A DNA stretch of 64,000 nt, taken from NCBI GenBank assembly GCA_965657795.1, contig CBFHQJ010000003.1:1-64000 (forward strand), read 5' to 3'. Position 1 is the stretch's first letter. Every line of letters starts with the position of its first letter. Below the pieces are notes generated by a model, which made no database searches, had not been told where the DNA came from, and saw only the letters and a list, made by a program, of their open reading frames with translations. Below are positions 34,040-44,454 of the stretch, in pieces. The stretch is from SW10 sp965657795 (GTDB lineage Bacteria; Verrucomicrobiota; Verrucomicrobiia; Verrucomicrobiales; Akkermansiaceae). The position numbers and the translations under genes are program-made.

Positions 34040-37000
34040 TTGCTTTCCGCGAGATTCAGTCCTGTCATAACGGCTGATGATTCCAACTCATGTAACCTAA
34101 TAAATAAATCACACCCAAGAAAGTTGTTGTTTTTAACAGCAGCTCAGTTGTGGGTCGTCGCAACTCCGGCGATTCATGCACAAGCTCTGACCGATCTCAA
34201 TGTGGTGAATGTCCTCCCAACCGGAACTTATCCGTTTGCGGCAGCAGGAGAGACCTTCAACGCTTATGTCCATAATGACGGGACCAACCGGTGGCTTCTC
34301 GTCGGTCGCGGTCGCGACGGTTGGGAGTTCGACAATGATGGTCAGTGCCTGCCCGCCGAAGTCGGCGTCGCGGCCAACCTTGGAACACCTTCCGCGTTTG
34401 TCCCGGCTCTCTACAGTGATGCTATCATCAATGACTTGCTCACCAATTCCGGTTTCGACCTGACTGATGTGGAAATCAGGTTGAGTCGCGCCAGTGATGA
34501 AACAGGAACCAGCCCATATCAGGAAGTTCGCTGGCGTCCCCAAGCTGAGACAGCCTGGAGGGGGCATTTCGACCTCGACACCACCTTTGCAGTTGAGATG
34601 GAGATTCTCTCTGGCCTCGCTGCTCCCCTCAGTCCGACCATTCGGGACACAAGGGATGCGAATCCCGCCAACAATGGCCAACGCGTCTTTACGTGGGCAT
34701 GGAATGGCCACAATTTTGCAAAAGGGTTTTCCATGGGGCAATCGGTGGTTGGTTCTGACAATGCGACGACCTTCATTTGGGATCATCCCAACAATGGTTT
34801 TAACCACGGAATTCCCTATACCGAAGTCTACATCCGGCTCGAGAACCCAAATGCAGTCACTCTTCCTGACACTGATGGTGTCGGGATCTTTGATTTGATC
34901 GAGACCAGCTTGGTCGGCAATCTGGACGATCTCACCGCGGGTGACGATGATAGTGACGGGCTCACCAGCCCGGACGAAATTTCCGTGTTTAGCTCCAATC
35001 CATTGGTTGAGGACACCGATGGCGATGGCCTGAGCGATGGCGACGAGATTGGTATTTCTTATCTCTCTGGCCCAATTGACGCTCTTCAAGCCGGGACCAA
35101 CGGAGGGTTTGGCTCTTTTGATACAGGCACTCCTGGTGCCGGAGATGGTTCGGGGTCAATCAGCGGTAGCTACGACAGCCGCACGAACCTTTTGGATTAT
35201 TCCCTGACTTAGACAGGGCTCACTTCAGCTGTCACCAACATGCACTTTCACAATGGTGCTCCGGGAACTTCCGGTGGTGTTGACCTGGCGGTTGCCGGCC
35301 CTTGGGCGAGTCCTCAAAGTGCTACGGGTGCGGCCGTGGGCGATTCCGAAGAGGCCAACCTGCTTGCCGGGAATTGGTATTTAAACATCCACACCTCGAA
35401 CTTTGGCGGTGGTGAAATCAGAGGACAGGTTCTTCTACAAACTACGAATCCGGCCAGTTCCGATTCAGATGGCGATGGTTTGTCCGATAATGATGAGGTG
35501 ACCATACATGGGACCAATCCCACCCTCTCAGATTCGGACGGTGACGGTAGCGGCGATTCCGAGGAATTACTTCTTGGTTCTGATCCAAACGATGCTTCCG
35601 ACTCCTTCGCGCCCGGCACCATTGTGTTTGCTGGGGAAATAATTGAGATTAATGGACCCGACGATCTTCATCTGGATCCTGCGAGCGCCGTGATTGCCAT
35701 CGATGTATTTGGAGATATGGATCGAGAGGTGAACGGGGTGACTTTCCGCACCGATGGGCAAACAATAGGAGGTGGTAGCGTCACTGAGAAAGCAGCGACT
35801 GCGACTACAACTGCTGCGAATCAAATTAACGATTGGGCTCCGCTTCCCGCATTTACGGGCGCTGATGCGACATCCGTTGCTAACCTGGCTGAAATTATGC
35901 GCGACATCCGTTGGATGAACGCTCCCAGTCCGGTGACTGTGGATGTTTCCGGTCTCTACCCGGGTGGCCTCTACGAGGTGCAGCTTGTTACGAATGAGGG
36001 GGCAGATCGCAACCGCCGCTGGGATAATGCAGTCGAGGATCAATTGGTGGTCGATGATTACAGCTCGGAAGGCTCCACTGCTGCCCCTGCACAAGGGTGG
36101 GCTGCTAATAATAGTTTTGTTTATCGTGGAGACTTCACGGTTTCTGAAGACGGAGAGCTTAATGTCGCCATGCAACAGCAGATTGGTGGCCGGCCTGCTC
36201 AGCCCGGTGACAACAATCCGGTCTTGCAGGCCATGATCGTTCACCTCGACCGGACCGATGACGACAGTGACGGTCTGCCAAATTGGTATGAGGTCAGGAA
36301 TGGATTGGACCTAAATGTTGCTAACGCCATTGATTTGGATGGCGGTGGAATACCCAACTCTGAGGAGTTCGATAACGGAACTGATCCTGATAATTCGGAT
36401 TCAGATGATGATGGCTTGGATGATGGTGAGGAATTTGCCGGCGGCACCAATCCTGTCCTCGCTGATACCGATGGGGATGGTCTTTCTGATGGCGACGAAA
36501 TCACAGCAGGCACGGATGCGTTTAGTGCTGATAGCGATGGGGATGGATTGACTGATAGTCAAGAGATCAACGGTCCTCCCGTCACCGACCCACTCAGTCC
36601 TGACACGGATGGAGACACTTGGTTCGACTTGTTCGAGATTGAAAATGGAAGTGATCCGAATGACATCAACAGTGTCCCGCTTCCGGCCCCACTTCAGCTT
36701 CTTGCTTACTGGGAATTCAATGACGTCGATGACACAGGCAATGCTGTTGATTCATCCAATGGTCACGTTGGTGAGATCCTCGGTGCTGTCTATACTCCAG
36801 ACGCCGGAGGAAGATCAGGCAACGCGGGCGATTACGGAATGGACTTCGGAGTCACTTCGGCCGGGCAAACCGTCCGAGTCCCGAACGGATCAATTGTGAA
36901 TGAGGCCTTCCTTTTCGATGAGGTCACAATCGCATTCTGGCAGAAGCTGGCGCAGCCTGCGAGCACGACGGTCTTCAAGGCGGTCTCTCCTTCTTCCACT

Positions 37001-37624
37001 GGAGCCCAACGCGGACTCTCTGCTCACGCACCATGGGGGAATAATACCGTCTACTTCGATTCCGCCGGGTGCTGCGAAGTGCCGGGCCAGCGCCTGCAGA
37101 GTGCAGTGCCTGTCGGAGCTGATCTCACCCAATGGCATCACTTCGCTTTCGTGAAGAACGGTGACGTAAAGGAGATTTGGCTCAATGGAGAACTCGTGAT
37201 TTCCCAACCTGACGCGGTTCCTCTTCCGTTCGACATCACCGAGCTGTTCCTTGGAAGCGGTTCCGGGGGAGCGGAAAGTATCCAGGGAATCCTGGATGAC
37301 TTTGCCTTGTTCTCGAGGGCTCTCACTCCGGAGCAAATTACCGATCTCGCCGGCGGTGCTTCGGCTTTCGATCTGATCGGGCCACAGGAGGTTGTCGTGA
37401 CTGACGTCTCAGTGGATTCTCTCACGGGGCAAGCAACGATGACCTGGCTTTCGAAGCCCGGTAAGACCTATTCGATCTTTACCTCGACTGGTCTAACTGG
37501 CGATCCTGTCACCGAGTGGACCGAGCTAACCGATAGCTTCGCCTCCGGAGGTGATTCGACAATCTTCACCGACACGGTATCGGGAGGAGGAGCCAAACGC
37601 TTCTACGTGGTCATCGAGAACTAA
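34040..37624 (+). pseudogene. TSP3/CHRD/LamG giant exported protein interrupted by an in-frame TAG
   Basis: About 1195 codons. No ATG is available; the frame opens with a TTG at 34040, and a TTG at 34124 directly before the hydrophobic signal LLFLTAAQLWVVATPAIHAQA is a better candidate. After an N-terminal beta domain and TSP3 repeats comes a CHRD domain (SISGSYDSRTNLLDYSLT), cut by TAG at 35210-35212; the same frame resumes TGLTSAVTNMHFHNGAPG, the rest of that CHRD domain. CHRD domains usually have Trp here, so TGG to TAG fits. Beyond lie more TSP3 repeats, a DUF-like domain with DIRWMNAPSPVTVDVSGLY, further TSP3 repeats, a LamG domain (about 890-1105; TIAFWQKLAQPASTTVFKA, WHHFAFVKNGDVKEIW) and the C-terminal sandwich ending KRFYVVIEN. 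Probably an adhesin. Confidence 0.82.
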
Positions 37625-37708
37625 AGGAAAAGAGCTCAAGTTCAGCGCGCCTGTGGGTTATCCTGCCGGCGTGTTTTTTTTGATTCCGTAGTGAGATAAG
37701 ATGTACGC

Positions 37709-37744
37709 AAAAATGTCGCCGTGTGAAAGCACCCGGCGACATTT
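37709..37744 (-). terminator. Terminator of the SDR gene, possibly bidirectional
   Basis: An 11-bp stem (37711-37721 with 37734-37744, arm aaatgtcgccg) encloses a 12-base loop. On the minus strand it is followed by five T. It lies 24 bases after the SDR stop. The TSP3 gene ends at 37624 on the other strand, so the hairpin may also stop that transcript, although the T run on that side is only three. Confidence 0.8.
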
Positions 37745-37768
37745 AGCAAGAGCGTCCGTAGATGAATT

Positions 37769-38536
37769 TTAGATCACGCGGTCGTTACCGCCGTCGATGG
37801 GGATTTGGGCACCGGTGGTGGCGTAGAAGACGGGGCCGGCGACTTGGCTGACCATGGCGGCGACACCAGGGGAGGTGATCTCGGCGTGGAGGAGGTTTTT
37901 GGTTTTGTATTCCTCGACGGTCATGCCGTAACGCTTGGCAGATTTTTCCAGGGCCTCGTCGGTCCAGATCTCGGTATCGAAGACGGCATCGGGGTGAAGG
38001 ACATTCACTCGCACTCCGAACTCGGCGAGCTCGAGGGCGGCGACGCGGGCGAGTTGGGTGACGCCTGCTTTGGTAACGGAGTAGGCGGAGGCGCCCGGTC
38101 CGGGAGCCGCGAAGTTGCGAGAGCCGATGATGATGATGCTTGCCTGCTTGGTGCTTTCCTTAAGAGCGGGAATGGAGAATTTGAGGAAGCGCTGGGTGGC
38201 GGTGAGGTTGATCTTAAGGTGGAGGTCCCAAGAGTCTTCGGGAGCGTCGATGTATTGGCCGGATTTAAAGATGCCGGCGTTGGCGACGATGATGTCGAGT
38301 CCGCCATGATCGGCGATGACCTTGTCGACGGCTGCTTTCAAGGCGTCGTCGTCCGAGATGTCGCAGACGGCACCGGAGAGGCGCTCGCCGGTGAGGTTGG
38401 TGACAACGTCGGGATTGATGTCGAGACCAACGACGGTGGCTCCGTCATTGCGAAGGCGTTCGGCAGTGGCGCGGCCGATTCCTCCGCAGGCTCCGGTGAC
38501 GATGGCGATTTTATGGGCGTGGATTTGTTCAGACAT
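37769..38536 (-). CDS. SDR family NAD(P)-dependent oxidoreductase
   Basis: 255 residues, cytoplasmic, standard classical-SDR length. The cofactor motif TGACGGIGRATAERL is at 15-29, and GLDINPDVV following strand 2 with an Asp suggests NAD(H). The NAG motif is IIVANAGIF near 83-91, the catalytic serine is in IIIIGSRNFAAPG, and the catalytic pair is YSVTK at about 154-158. The insertion RYGMTVEEYKTKNLLHAEITSPGVAAMV and the end ATTGAQIPIDGGNDRVI resemble the dehydrogenase half of bifunctional rhamnulose-1-phosphate aldolase/alcohol dehydrogenase proteins, so a sugar-derived aldehyde or polyol is a plausible substrate. It has its own terminator downstream and starts 38 bases after the giant NHL-type gene. 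Confidence 0.92.
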   Translation of the reverse strand: MSEQIHAHKIAIVTGACGGIGRATAERLRNDGATVVGLDINPDVVTNLTGERLSGAVCDISDDDALKAAVDKVIADHGGLDIIVANAGIFKSGQYIDAPEDSWDLHLKINLTATQRFLKFSIPALKESTKQASIIIIGSRNFAAPGPGASAYSVTKAGVTQLARVAALELAEFGVRVNVLHPDAVFDTEIWTDEALEKSAKRYGMTVEEYKTKNLLHAEITSPGVAAMVSQVAGPVFYATTGAQIPIDGGNDRVI

Positions 38537-38574
38537 GGGATTGGCTTGGTTGTGTTTGAGAGTGGATGGAATTG

Positions 38575-41500
38575 CTAGTTTTTAAATTGAAATCGGCCCC
38601 AGAGATTGGGGGAGAGTTGGGCTTCGGAAGGAACGTCGGCGGTGATACCGGTGGCCTTGTTGTTCCAGTAAATGCGGGCGTTGGTTTCTCCTTTGGTTCC
38701 GCGAAGGATGCCGAGATCTCCCCGGAGGGTTTTTCCGTCGCTTGGTTGAAGTCCCAGAATCTGGCAGGGAATGGAGATTTCGTAGTCACCTTCTTTGGCA
38801 GAGAATTGGAGGTGCTCACTGACATCGCGAACCTCATCAAAAGTGATGGTGCGCCAAGGTGAGGAGAAGGGAATTTTGCTGGAGTTAGGGGTGCCGGGAA
38901 CGACGGCGCGGTAGAGGAGTGCGTGGGGTTGCTTGTTTTTTAAGGTGACGAGGAGGCGGAGGTCACCTGCGGCAGGGGATTTTCGATTTCCGGAGGGACC
39001 AATCATGAGATCGAGAGCTCCACCGGTTTTGAAGGGCGCAAGGGGCGTTTCGTTACTGTTGACGAGAAGGTCGGGATTGCCCGTTTTCCAGGCGGCGAAG
39101 AGTTGGTCGCCGGAGATGGCGAGGGCGGCACGAACATCGTAGGGTTTTGAGTTGGCATTGAAGTAGGCCTTGATGCCGCGGCTATCGATTTGGGCCCACT
39201 GGGAGTCTTGCCAATCTTCAAGATCACCATCGATTCGGCGAGGTGAGTTGAGAGCGATTGTGAGGGTTTCGTTGCGGTCATTTTCCTGTCGTTCCACTTC
39301 CCGGGCGAGCGTCCAAGTATGACACTTTTCAAGGAGTTCGGGAGTGAGGGAAAGTTTGGCGGGAGGAATCGGGCGGAGCGAGTCGAAGCCTTCGAGTCGG
39401 ATGATGGCGGTGCGGTTGCCATCGACGAGGTAAACCTTTCCTTCGGAGGTGTGGGTGAGGGTGGGCCAGAAGTTTTCCTCGCCAATGGTGAGGCCATTCA
39501 GATTCATGTCCCGCTTTTCGAGGGGCATGCGCCACTTGGTGCCGCCGCGCATGTCTTCGAAGAGAGTGGCGACGAAAAGTCCGTCCGCGGTGAAAACCGC
39601 CATGCGCCCATGATTGGAATGAAGGGCCCAGAGAGGTCCAACCTTTGATCCTGCGACTTCGAAAAATCCGCCGGGCAAACGGGTGGTTCCGATGAGTTGG
39701 CCGGGGCGATCAGGGCGCGGTGCCTTGTGCGAAGCGTGGAGTCCGGGCCAGGGACTTGGGTAGCTCCACTTGGCCTCGGTGGCTTTGGCTCCGCTGATCG
39801 ATCTTTGATCGAAGGGGCCATGTCCCAAGCTGATGACGGTCTCTCCGGTGTCGGCGAGGAGGGCTTGGTCACCCCCGGATGAGGCTGGCCTTTTGACGTC
39901 GTGTGCGAAGACTTGGGCTTCTGAGAAAAGGTAGGACGGGACGCCTGAGGTGGAGATGGAGTTAGGATTGAAGGCGAGGGCTTTCCCGTCGAGCCGGGTG
40001 ACGAGGAACGTGAGTCCTTCCTGAATAGTGATGCCGCCGGTTTCTTTGGCCGGGTGGATGGTGACTTCGAGGGGCTGGGCAATGGCATCGTCGTTGCGAT
40101 CGGACCAGATGAAAAAGGCGGAGTCCTTCTTGGGCTTGCTGCCTTCGGGCCAGCGTGAGTGGAAAGCTGCGGTCTTGAGGAGTTCCCAATGGCTGGCCTG
40201 CCCCATCCCGGCGGCGGGATGAATGGTTTGATTACGTTCCGTGAAAAGGAAGGCGGTCTTGTGGCCTCCGGTGGGGTTGGAGTTGAAGGCGTTGGTGAAG
40301 TAGCGTTGGCCTTTGTGGTAAATGGCCTGCTCCGGCGCGGCTGCGCGGAAGGGGAGCTCCATGGCGGGTTTTCGGGTGAGGACATTTTTTAAGATCCAGC
40401 TGCCTTTGGCCCAATCGAGCTTGAATTCGAGCGATCCCTTTTCTTCATCAGCGTAGTAGAATTTTGTTTTGTCGACGGGGTCGAGCGATCCTCCACCGCC
40501 ATATTTTGCGGGTCCGTAAAAGGCTTTGATGAACTTGCCTTCGAGTGACCAGACGCTGACTCGTTTTGGAAGGTAATCGTTTTCTGTGACCCAGAGTTGG
40601 TCGCGGGAATCAATGGTGATTCCGTGCGGGTGATTCATGTGAAGTGGATCGTAGGGACCTGCGGAGGGAGGGCCGGGATTGCCGATGGCGCGGAGAAATT
40701 TTCCTTCGGATGAAAAGACTTTGATTTGATGACTTTGACCGTGATCGCTGATGTAGATGTTTCCTTTTTGGTCGAGGGTGATGCCGTGGGGATCTTCAAG
40801 GTCGTCGATGAGAGGTTGGAAATTGTCCCGTGTGGTTGATTTCAGAAGCTTATTTTCAGAGAGGATGAGTAGTTTACGATCCTCAGCGACTGCCAGGCCC
40901 TTGGGGCTTGGCAGAGTAATCGTGTTCATGATTCCACCGGTCCGGGTATCGATTTGAAGGATTTGGTTTTTCTGTGTCATCGAGATCAGGGCGAATTGAT
41001 CACGAACGACCAGACCTCCCAGCTGGCCGTGGGCGCGTTCTTGTCCGGGAGGGGGAACGATTTTTCCGAATTGATGTTTCAGAATTTCGAGGTCGCCTTT
41101 CTTGGTAAGGGCGGTGAGGCGGAGTTCTCCGATGTTGGATCCTTTCCGCGTTTCCCAAGCCGAAGCGACGTAGACGTGAGTGTCGGGATTGGCTTTCAGG
41201 CCAAAATCCGCAGCGAGAAAGGGGGCAGCGGTCCAATGTCCGCCAATCCATTTCTTTCCGCCTTTTTTGGTGCCATCGAGATCGACCCAAGCCAGGCCGT
41301 CGGGCCCTTCGGTGACGTAGGATCCAAGATAGACGATGTTTTGTCCGGTGGGGGAGTTTTTGGCTGGAACGAAGGCGGCTGCTTGAGGCGGGGAGTGGTT
41401 TGCGATCCATGCTCCGGTGTGATCTTCGGTGGGCCAAGGCGGATTCCCCGAGGTGTAAACGGTGAATTCGTAGAAGGCCTCGATCTCATCGCGGACCAAT

Positions 41501-42810
41501 CCGCGAACGAGGTATTCACCGGGCTTGGCGAAGCGTTTGGGGATGCGATAAACGCCATGATTGGCGGCGTCGACATCACGGCCGAGGTCGTCAGTGCCAT
41601 CCCAGCCGACGGTATGGGACCCGGCGGAGAAGTAGGTTTCGGAGATGAGATTACGGATGCGGAAGCCGTCGGGCCGTTCGATGACCAGGGTGACGTATCC
41701 GCCCTTTTCGAGAGTGAAGGGAATGGAGACGGGAGCGTGTGCTTTTTTTCGGGTAGCGGCTGTTTTCGGAACGGGAATGGCAGCGTCCTTGAGAGAGTTG
41801 AGGACGAGCAGTTCGCCGATCCAGATTCGTTTTCCTTCGTTGGTCGAGGCGTGGGAACTGTCGTTTGCGGGGGCGGTGATGAGGAGGCGGATCGCGTCGG
41901 TGGTGATGGCGCGGGGGAGGTCGAGAAATTGGGGGGCGAGGGTTTTCGGATAATCATTTTTGAGGCCGGGGAATTGCTGGTGAGTTCGCCAGGCGGAAGT
42001 GTTGTCCCCGTTATCGTTGTGGGTTGGGATTTGAAGATCGACCTGCCCGACACCGGTCCAGAGGAGGGCGAGGCGGTCCAGGGTGACTGGTTTGGGCCAT
42101 CGCAGGGTGATCCACTGGGGATTCGTTGAAGAGACCCTCTGGTCGCTTTCGAGGGATTTTCCTTTGGCGGTGTTTGACCATGCACCCCACCCGTCGTGCT
42201 GACCGTTGGTGAGCTTATTGAGGTCGCGAGGTGAGGACGACTGAAGCTGAGCCTTGTGCGCGAGATTGAGGAGCCGATTGGGATGGATTAAGGCTCCCTT
42301 GAAGTGCCCGGCATAAGAAGGATCGATGTCCTTGGCGTGATGCGTGATGCGAAGGGCCCGCGTCTGAGTCCCGGGCGGGAGGACCCAGAGAGCGAAGGCG
42401 TCCTCGAAATCCGAGTCTGGGGAATTGCCAGGTGTGGCCGGAACCCAGTGATTCGGATTGTCGAGTTTACCAGGGTAAGGGACACTGGGCTTGAGGACGC
42501 TCAGGACCCCTTGCCCCCGGGTGATGACGGTTCCGACGGGGAGGCTGTTTTTGAACCCGAGGCGAAGATGTCGGGGGCCGGGAGTTGTAGAGTCACCAAA
42601 GCGCAAGCCGGAGTGCCCGGGGGAAGAACTGCGGGTCGCGAGGATCCAGGATGGGCCGGTGTTTTTCTTGGCGGACTCGAGTAGAGATTCTTTCCCATCC
42701 ACCCATTCTGAAAATGTGGTGGGGTCGAGGTCGGACCTGGAAACGGGAGTGGTTGTCTCTCCGGTGACTGCGAGTTGGAGAGAGAGGAAAAAGGGAATAA
42801 ACAAACGCAT
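38575..42810 (-). CDS. Giant exported protein: FlgD-Ig, NHL propeller and CBM9-like domains
   Basis: 1411 residues from the ATG at 42810, giving the signal peptide MRLFIPFFLSLQLAVTG; the 54-base upstream extension is unlikely. Residues about 90-340 look discoidin-like (RDLNKLTNGQHDGWGAW, WITLRWPKPVTLDRLALLW). A FlgD-type Ig repeat follows (about 370-460; SAGSHTVGWDGTDDLGRDVD). The centre (about 470-800) is an NHL-type propeller with LAVAEDRKLLILSEN, PHGITLDQKGNIYISDHGQ and HPHGITIDSRDQLWVTEND. The end (about 1190-1411) resembles CBM9/DOMON carbohydrate-binding domains (RIDGDLEDWQDSQWAQID, LFAAWKTGNPDLLV, YEISIPCQILGL). No known catalytic motif. Likely a secreted glycan-binding or glycan-acting protein of a type common in Verrucomicrobiota. 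Confidence 0.9.
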   Translation of the reverse strand: MRLFIPFFLSLQLAVTGETTTPVSRSDLDPTTFSEWVDGKESLLESAKKNTGPSWILATRSSSPGHSGLRFGDSTTPGPRHLRLGFKNSLPVGTVITRGQGVLSVLKPSVPYPGKLDNPNHWVPATPGNSPDSDFEDAFALWVLPPGTQTRALRITHHAKDIDPSYAGHFKGALIHPNRLLNLAHKAQLQSSSPRDLNKLTNGQHDGWGAWSNTAKGKSLESDQRVSSTNPQWITLRWPKPVTLDRLALLWTGVGQVDLQIPTHNDNGDNTSAWRTHQQFPGLKNDYPKTLAPQFLDLPRAITTDAIRLLITAPANDSSHASTNEGKRIWIGELLVLNSLKDAAIPVPKTAATRKKAHAPVSIPFTLEKGGYVTLVIERPDGFRIRNLISETYFSAGSHTVGWDGTDDLGRDVDAANHGVYRIPKRFAKPGEYLVRGLVRDEIEAFYEFTVYTSGNPPWPTEDHTGAWIANHSPPQAAAFVPAKNSPTGQNIVYLGSYVTEGPDGLAWVDLDGTKKGGKKWIGGHWTAAPFLAADFGLKANPDTHVYVASAWETRKGSNIGELRLTALTKKGDLEILKHQFGKIVPPPGQERAHGQLGGLVVRDQFALISMTQKNQILQIDTRTGGIMNTITLPSPKGLAVAEDRKLLILSENKLLKSTTRDNFQPLIDDLEDPHGITLDQKGNIYISDHGQSHQIKVFSSEGKFLRAIGNPGPPSAGPYDPLHMNHPHGITIDSRDQLWVTENDYLPKRVSVWSLEGKFIKAFYGPAKYGGGGSLDPVDKTKFYYADEEKGSLEFKLDWAKGSWILKNVLTRKPAMELPFRAAAPEQAIYHKGQRYFTNAFNSNPTGGHKTAFLFTERNQTIHPAAGMGQASHWELLKTAAFHSRWPEGSKPKKDSAFFIWSDRNDDAIAQPLEVTIHPAKETGGITIQEGLTFLVTRLDGKALAFNPNSISTSGVPSYLFSEAQVFAHDVKRPASSGGDQALLADTGETVISLGHGPFDQRSISGAKATEAKWSYPSPWPGLHASHKAPRPDRPGQLIGTTRLPGGFFEVAGSKVGPLWALHSNHGRMAVFTADGLFVATLFEDMRGGTKWRMPLEKRDMNLNGLTIGEENFWPTLTHTSEGKVYLVDGNRTAIIRLEGFDSLRPIPPAKLSLTPELLEKCHTWTLAREVERQENDRNETLTIALNSPRRIDGDLEDWQDSQWAQIDSRGIKAYFNANSKPYDVRAALAISGDQLFAAWKTGNPDLLVNSNETPLAPFKTGGALDLMIGPSGNRKSPAAGDLRLLVTLKNKQPHALLYRAVVPGTPNSSKIPFSSPWRTITFDEVRDVSEHLQFSAKEGDYEISIPCQILGLQPSDGKTLRGDLGILRGTKGETNARIYWNNKATGITADVPSEAQLSPNLWGRFQFKN

Positions 42811-42865
42811 GGTGAGAACTGTAATCAGCTTCCCTTGAGCAAGACACTTTGCTCCTTTGACCAAG

Positions 42866-43552
42866 TTAATATGGCTGGTGGGTCGTCCATCTTCTCCTGC
42901 GATGGAAGCATCCCGCTAGAAGAGCGCTGAGGAAAAGAGTTGAAGTCGTGGGCTCAGGGATGAGAACAAGATTGCTGGTGCCGAACATGAGATCGTCCGA
43001 GTAGCCCACTTGACGCGTTCCTTGGTCAGGGCGCCCATCGATCTGGATAAGCTTGACCCAATCGTCGGTGTTGGCCGATTCAGCGATGAAGCCGACGAAG
43101 GGGGTGGCTTCGCCGGTAATTTCAAAAAGGAGGTCGTCGTTTTGGTTTTAGAACTGGGTGACCGTGAAGGAATTCCAGTAACGTTGGATTCCCGCCCATC
43201 GTTGAGGTGAGTCGAAGACCATCTGGTATCCCATGCGGCCATCATCAGTCCCGCTCGAGAAAGGAGTCCCTACGATGGTGCCGGCACGGTTACCGAAGAT
43301 GGATGTAAGGACTGGAAGCCCTGATGTTGCACCGCCGCTGGTGGTGATATTCAACTCGTAAGAGACGCCGGGGGTGGATGGGAGTGAGCTGAATCGAGTC
43401 CCGTTTGGAAGATTAAATTCTTCAAGAGTCCCGTTGATCGCCGCTTCAGCAGCAAAGGCGGTTTTGATGTCGACCCCGACCACCCCAGCGGCGCGAGCTG
43501 ATGTGGGAAGGGCTGAAGAGAGTCCGATTGCAAGTAAGATATTAATTTTCAT
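42866..43552 (-). pseudogene. PEP-CTERM protein interrupted by an in-frame TAA
   Basis: The ATG at 43552 starts MKINILLAIGLSSALPTSARA (signal peptide) and 113 further residues ending NSFTVTQF, then TAA at 43148-43150. In the same frame 94 more codons follow to the stop at 42866-42868: NQNDDLLFEITGEATPFVG, then a PEP-CTERM signal, LIPEPTTSTLFLSALLAG followed by CFHRRRR and a short tail. The recovery of signal peptide and sorting signal on opposite sides of the stop in one frame is strong evidence for a single gene of 228 codons. CAA (Gln) to TAA would explain it. As read, the product would lack the sorting signal and be released. The tail after RRRR (WTTHQPY) is longer than usual. Confidence 0.85.
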
Positions 43553-43654
43553 GAAATCAAATTAACAATTCTCGGATTGCTGGGCCAAGTCAAAAAGTGT
43601 TAGGAGGATGGGAGTGCTCTATTGGAAACGACCAGCTTCAAGCCGGGTGAAGCT

Positions 43655-44332
43655 TCAGGAAGAAAGAGCGTTGTTGAAGAAGGCGAGATTTTCAACGGGG
43701 TCTTCGTTGTTGAAGATGGCGGAGCCGGAGACGACGAAGTGGGGCTTCATGGCGGCGATTTGGGGAATGGTGTTTTTGTTCACGCCTCCGTCGATGCAAA
43801 TGAGGAGTTCTGGTTTCCACTCGAGAAGAGTCGCGATTTTGGCAGGGATGTCGTCGAGGAATAGCTCTTTACCTGAGTAGGGACCGACGCCGAGAAGAAG
43901 GACGTAGTCGATCTGCTCGAGGTAGTTTTTGATGAAGCTGGGAGAGGTTCCTGGATTGAGAGAAACGCCGCGAAGGATGTCCTCGTGGGCGGAAATTCGG
44001 GAGAGGGTGTCGTCGATGTGGGCAGTGTATTCGACGGAGAATGAGATGAGGTCGGCTCCGGCTTTGGCGAAGGAATCGATGTGTTGCTTGGGTTTGTTAA
44101 TGAGGAGGTGGACGTCCTTGAGGAGATCGGTTTTGAGCCCGGCAACGAAGGGTGAGCCGACGGTGATGTTGGGCCAGATGTTTCCGTCCATGACATCAAA
44201 GTGGAGGAGGTTGACATCGTTTTCTTTGAGGGTTTGAAGGGCGGCGTTCTGATTACCCATGTCGGCGCTGAGAGTGGCGACAGAGAGTTGGGGGCGGGAG
44301 CGGATGAGGTCGATTTTTTCGGCGCGTGTCAT
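43655..44332 (-). CDS. Ribulose-phosphate 3-epimerase family protein
   Basis: 225 residues, a single TIM barrel. The family motifs are present: LSADMGNQ at strand 1, FDVMDGNIWPNITVGSPF (metal and catalytic Asp), HLLINKPKQHIDSF, GVSLNPGTSPSF, LLLGVGPYSGKELF and the catalytic/phosphate region ICIDGGVNKNTI with VVSGSAIF. VGPYSGKELF replaces the V(N/E)PGFGGQ(K/S)F sequence of ordinary Rpe, so this may be a relative with a different sugar phosphate (for example an allulose-6-phosphate or other 3-epimerase) rather than the housekeeping enzyme. It lies downstream of the LsrF-like aldolase, separated by a terminator, in the same direction. Confidence 0.88.
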   Translation of the reverse strand: MTRAEKIDLIRSRPQLSVATLSADMGNQNAALQTLKENDVNLLHFDVMDGNIWPNITVGSPFVAGLKTDLLKDVHLLINKPKQHIDSFAKAGADLISFSVEYTAHIDDTLSRISAHEDILRGVSLNPGTSPSFIKNYLEQIDYVLLLGVGPYSGKELFLDDIPAKIATLLEWKPELLICIDGGVNKNTIPQIAAMKPHFVVSGSAIFNNEDPVENLAFFNNALSS

Positions 44333-44378
44333 GGGAGGAGAGCTTGAGGTTTGAAGAGATCAGTTTGAAGTCTGAAAA

Positions 44379-44417
44379 TTAAAAACCCCGGGCCTTTATT
44401 GGAAGACCCGAGGTTTT
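44379..44417 (-). terminator. Terminator of the LsrF-like gene
   Basis: Arms 44382-44392 and 44407-44417 pair with one mismatch (6 bp, C-A mismatch, 4 bp) around a 14-base loop, and the minus strand continues with five T. It lies about 38 bases after the aldolase stop. The epimerase gene 122 bases past the aldolase would then need readthrough or its own promoter. Confidence 0.78.
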
Positions 44418-44454
44418 GCAGATTGGTTTGGCAGCTGAAAGCAGCCACCACGCT

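Noticed and set aside
43634..43654. Hairpin directly after the epimerase stop as a terminator
   Set aside because: A 7-bp stem exists but no T run follows on the minus strand, so it is too weak to call.
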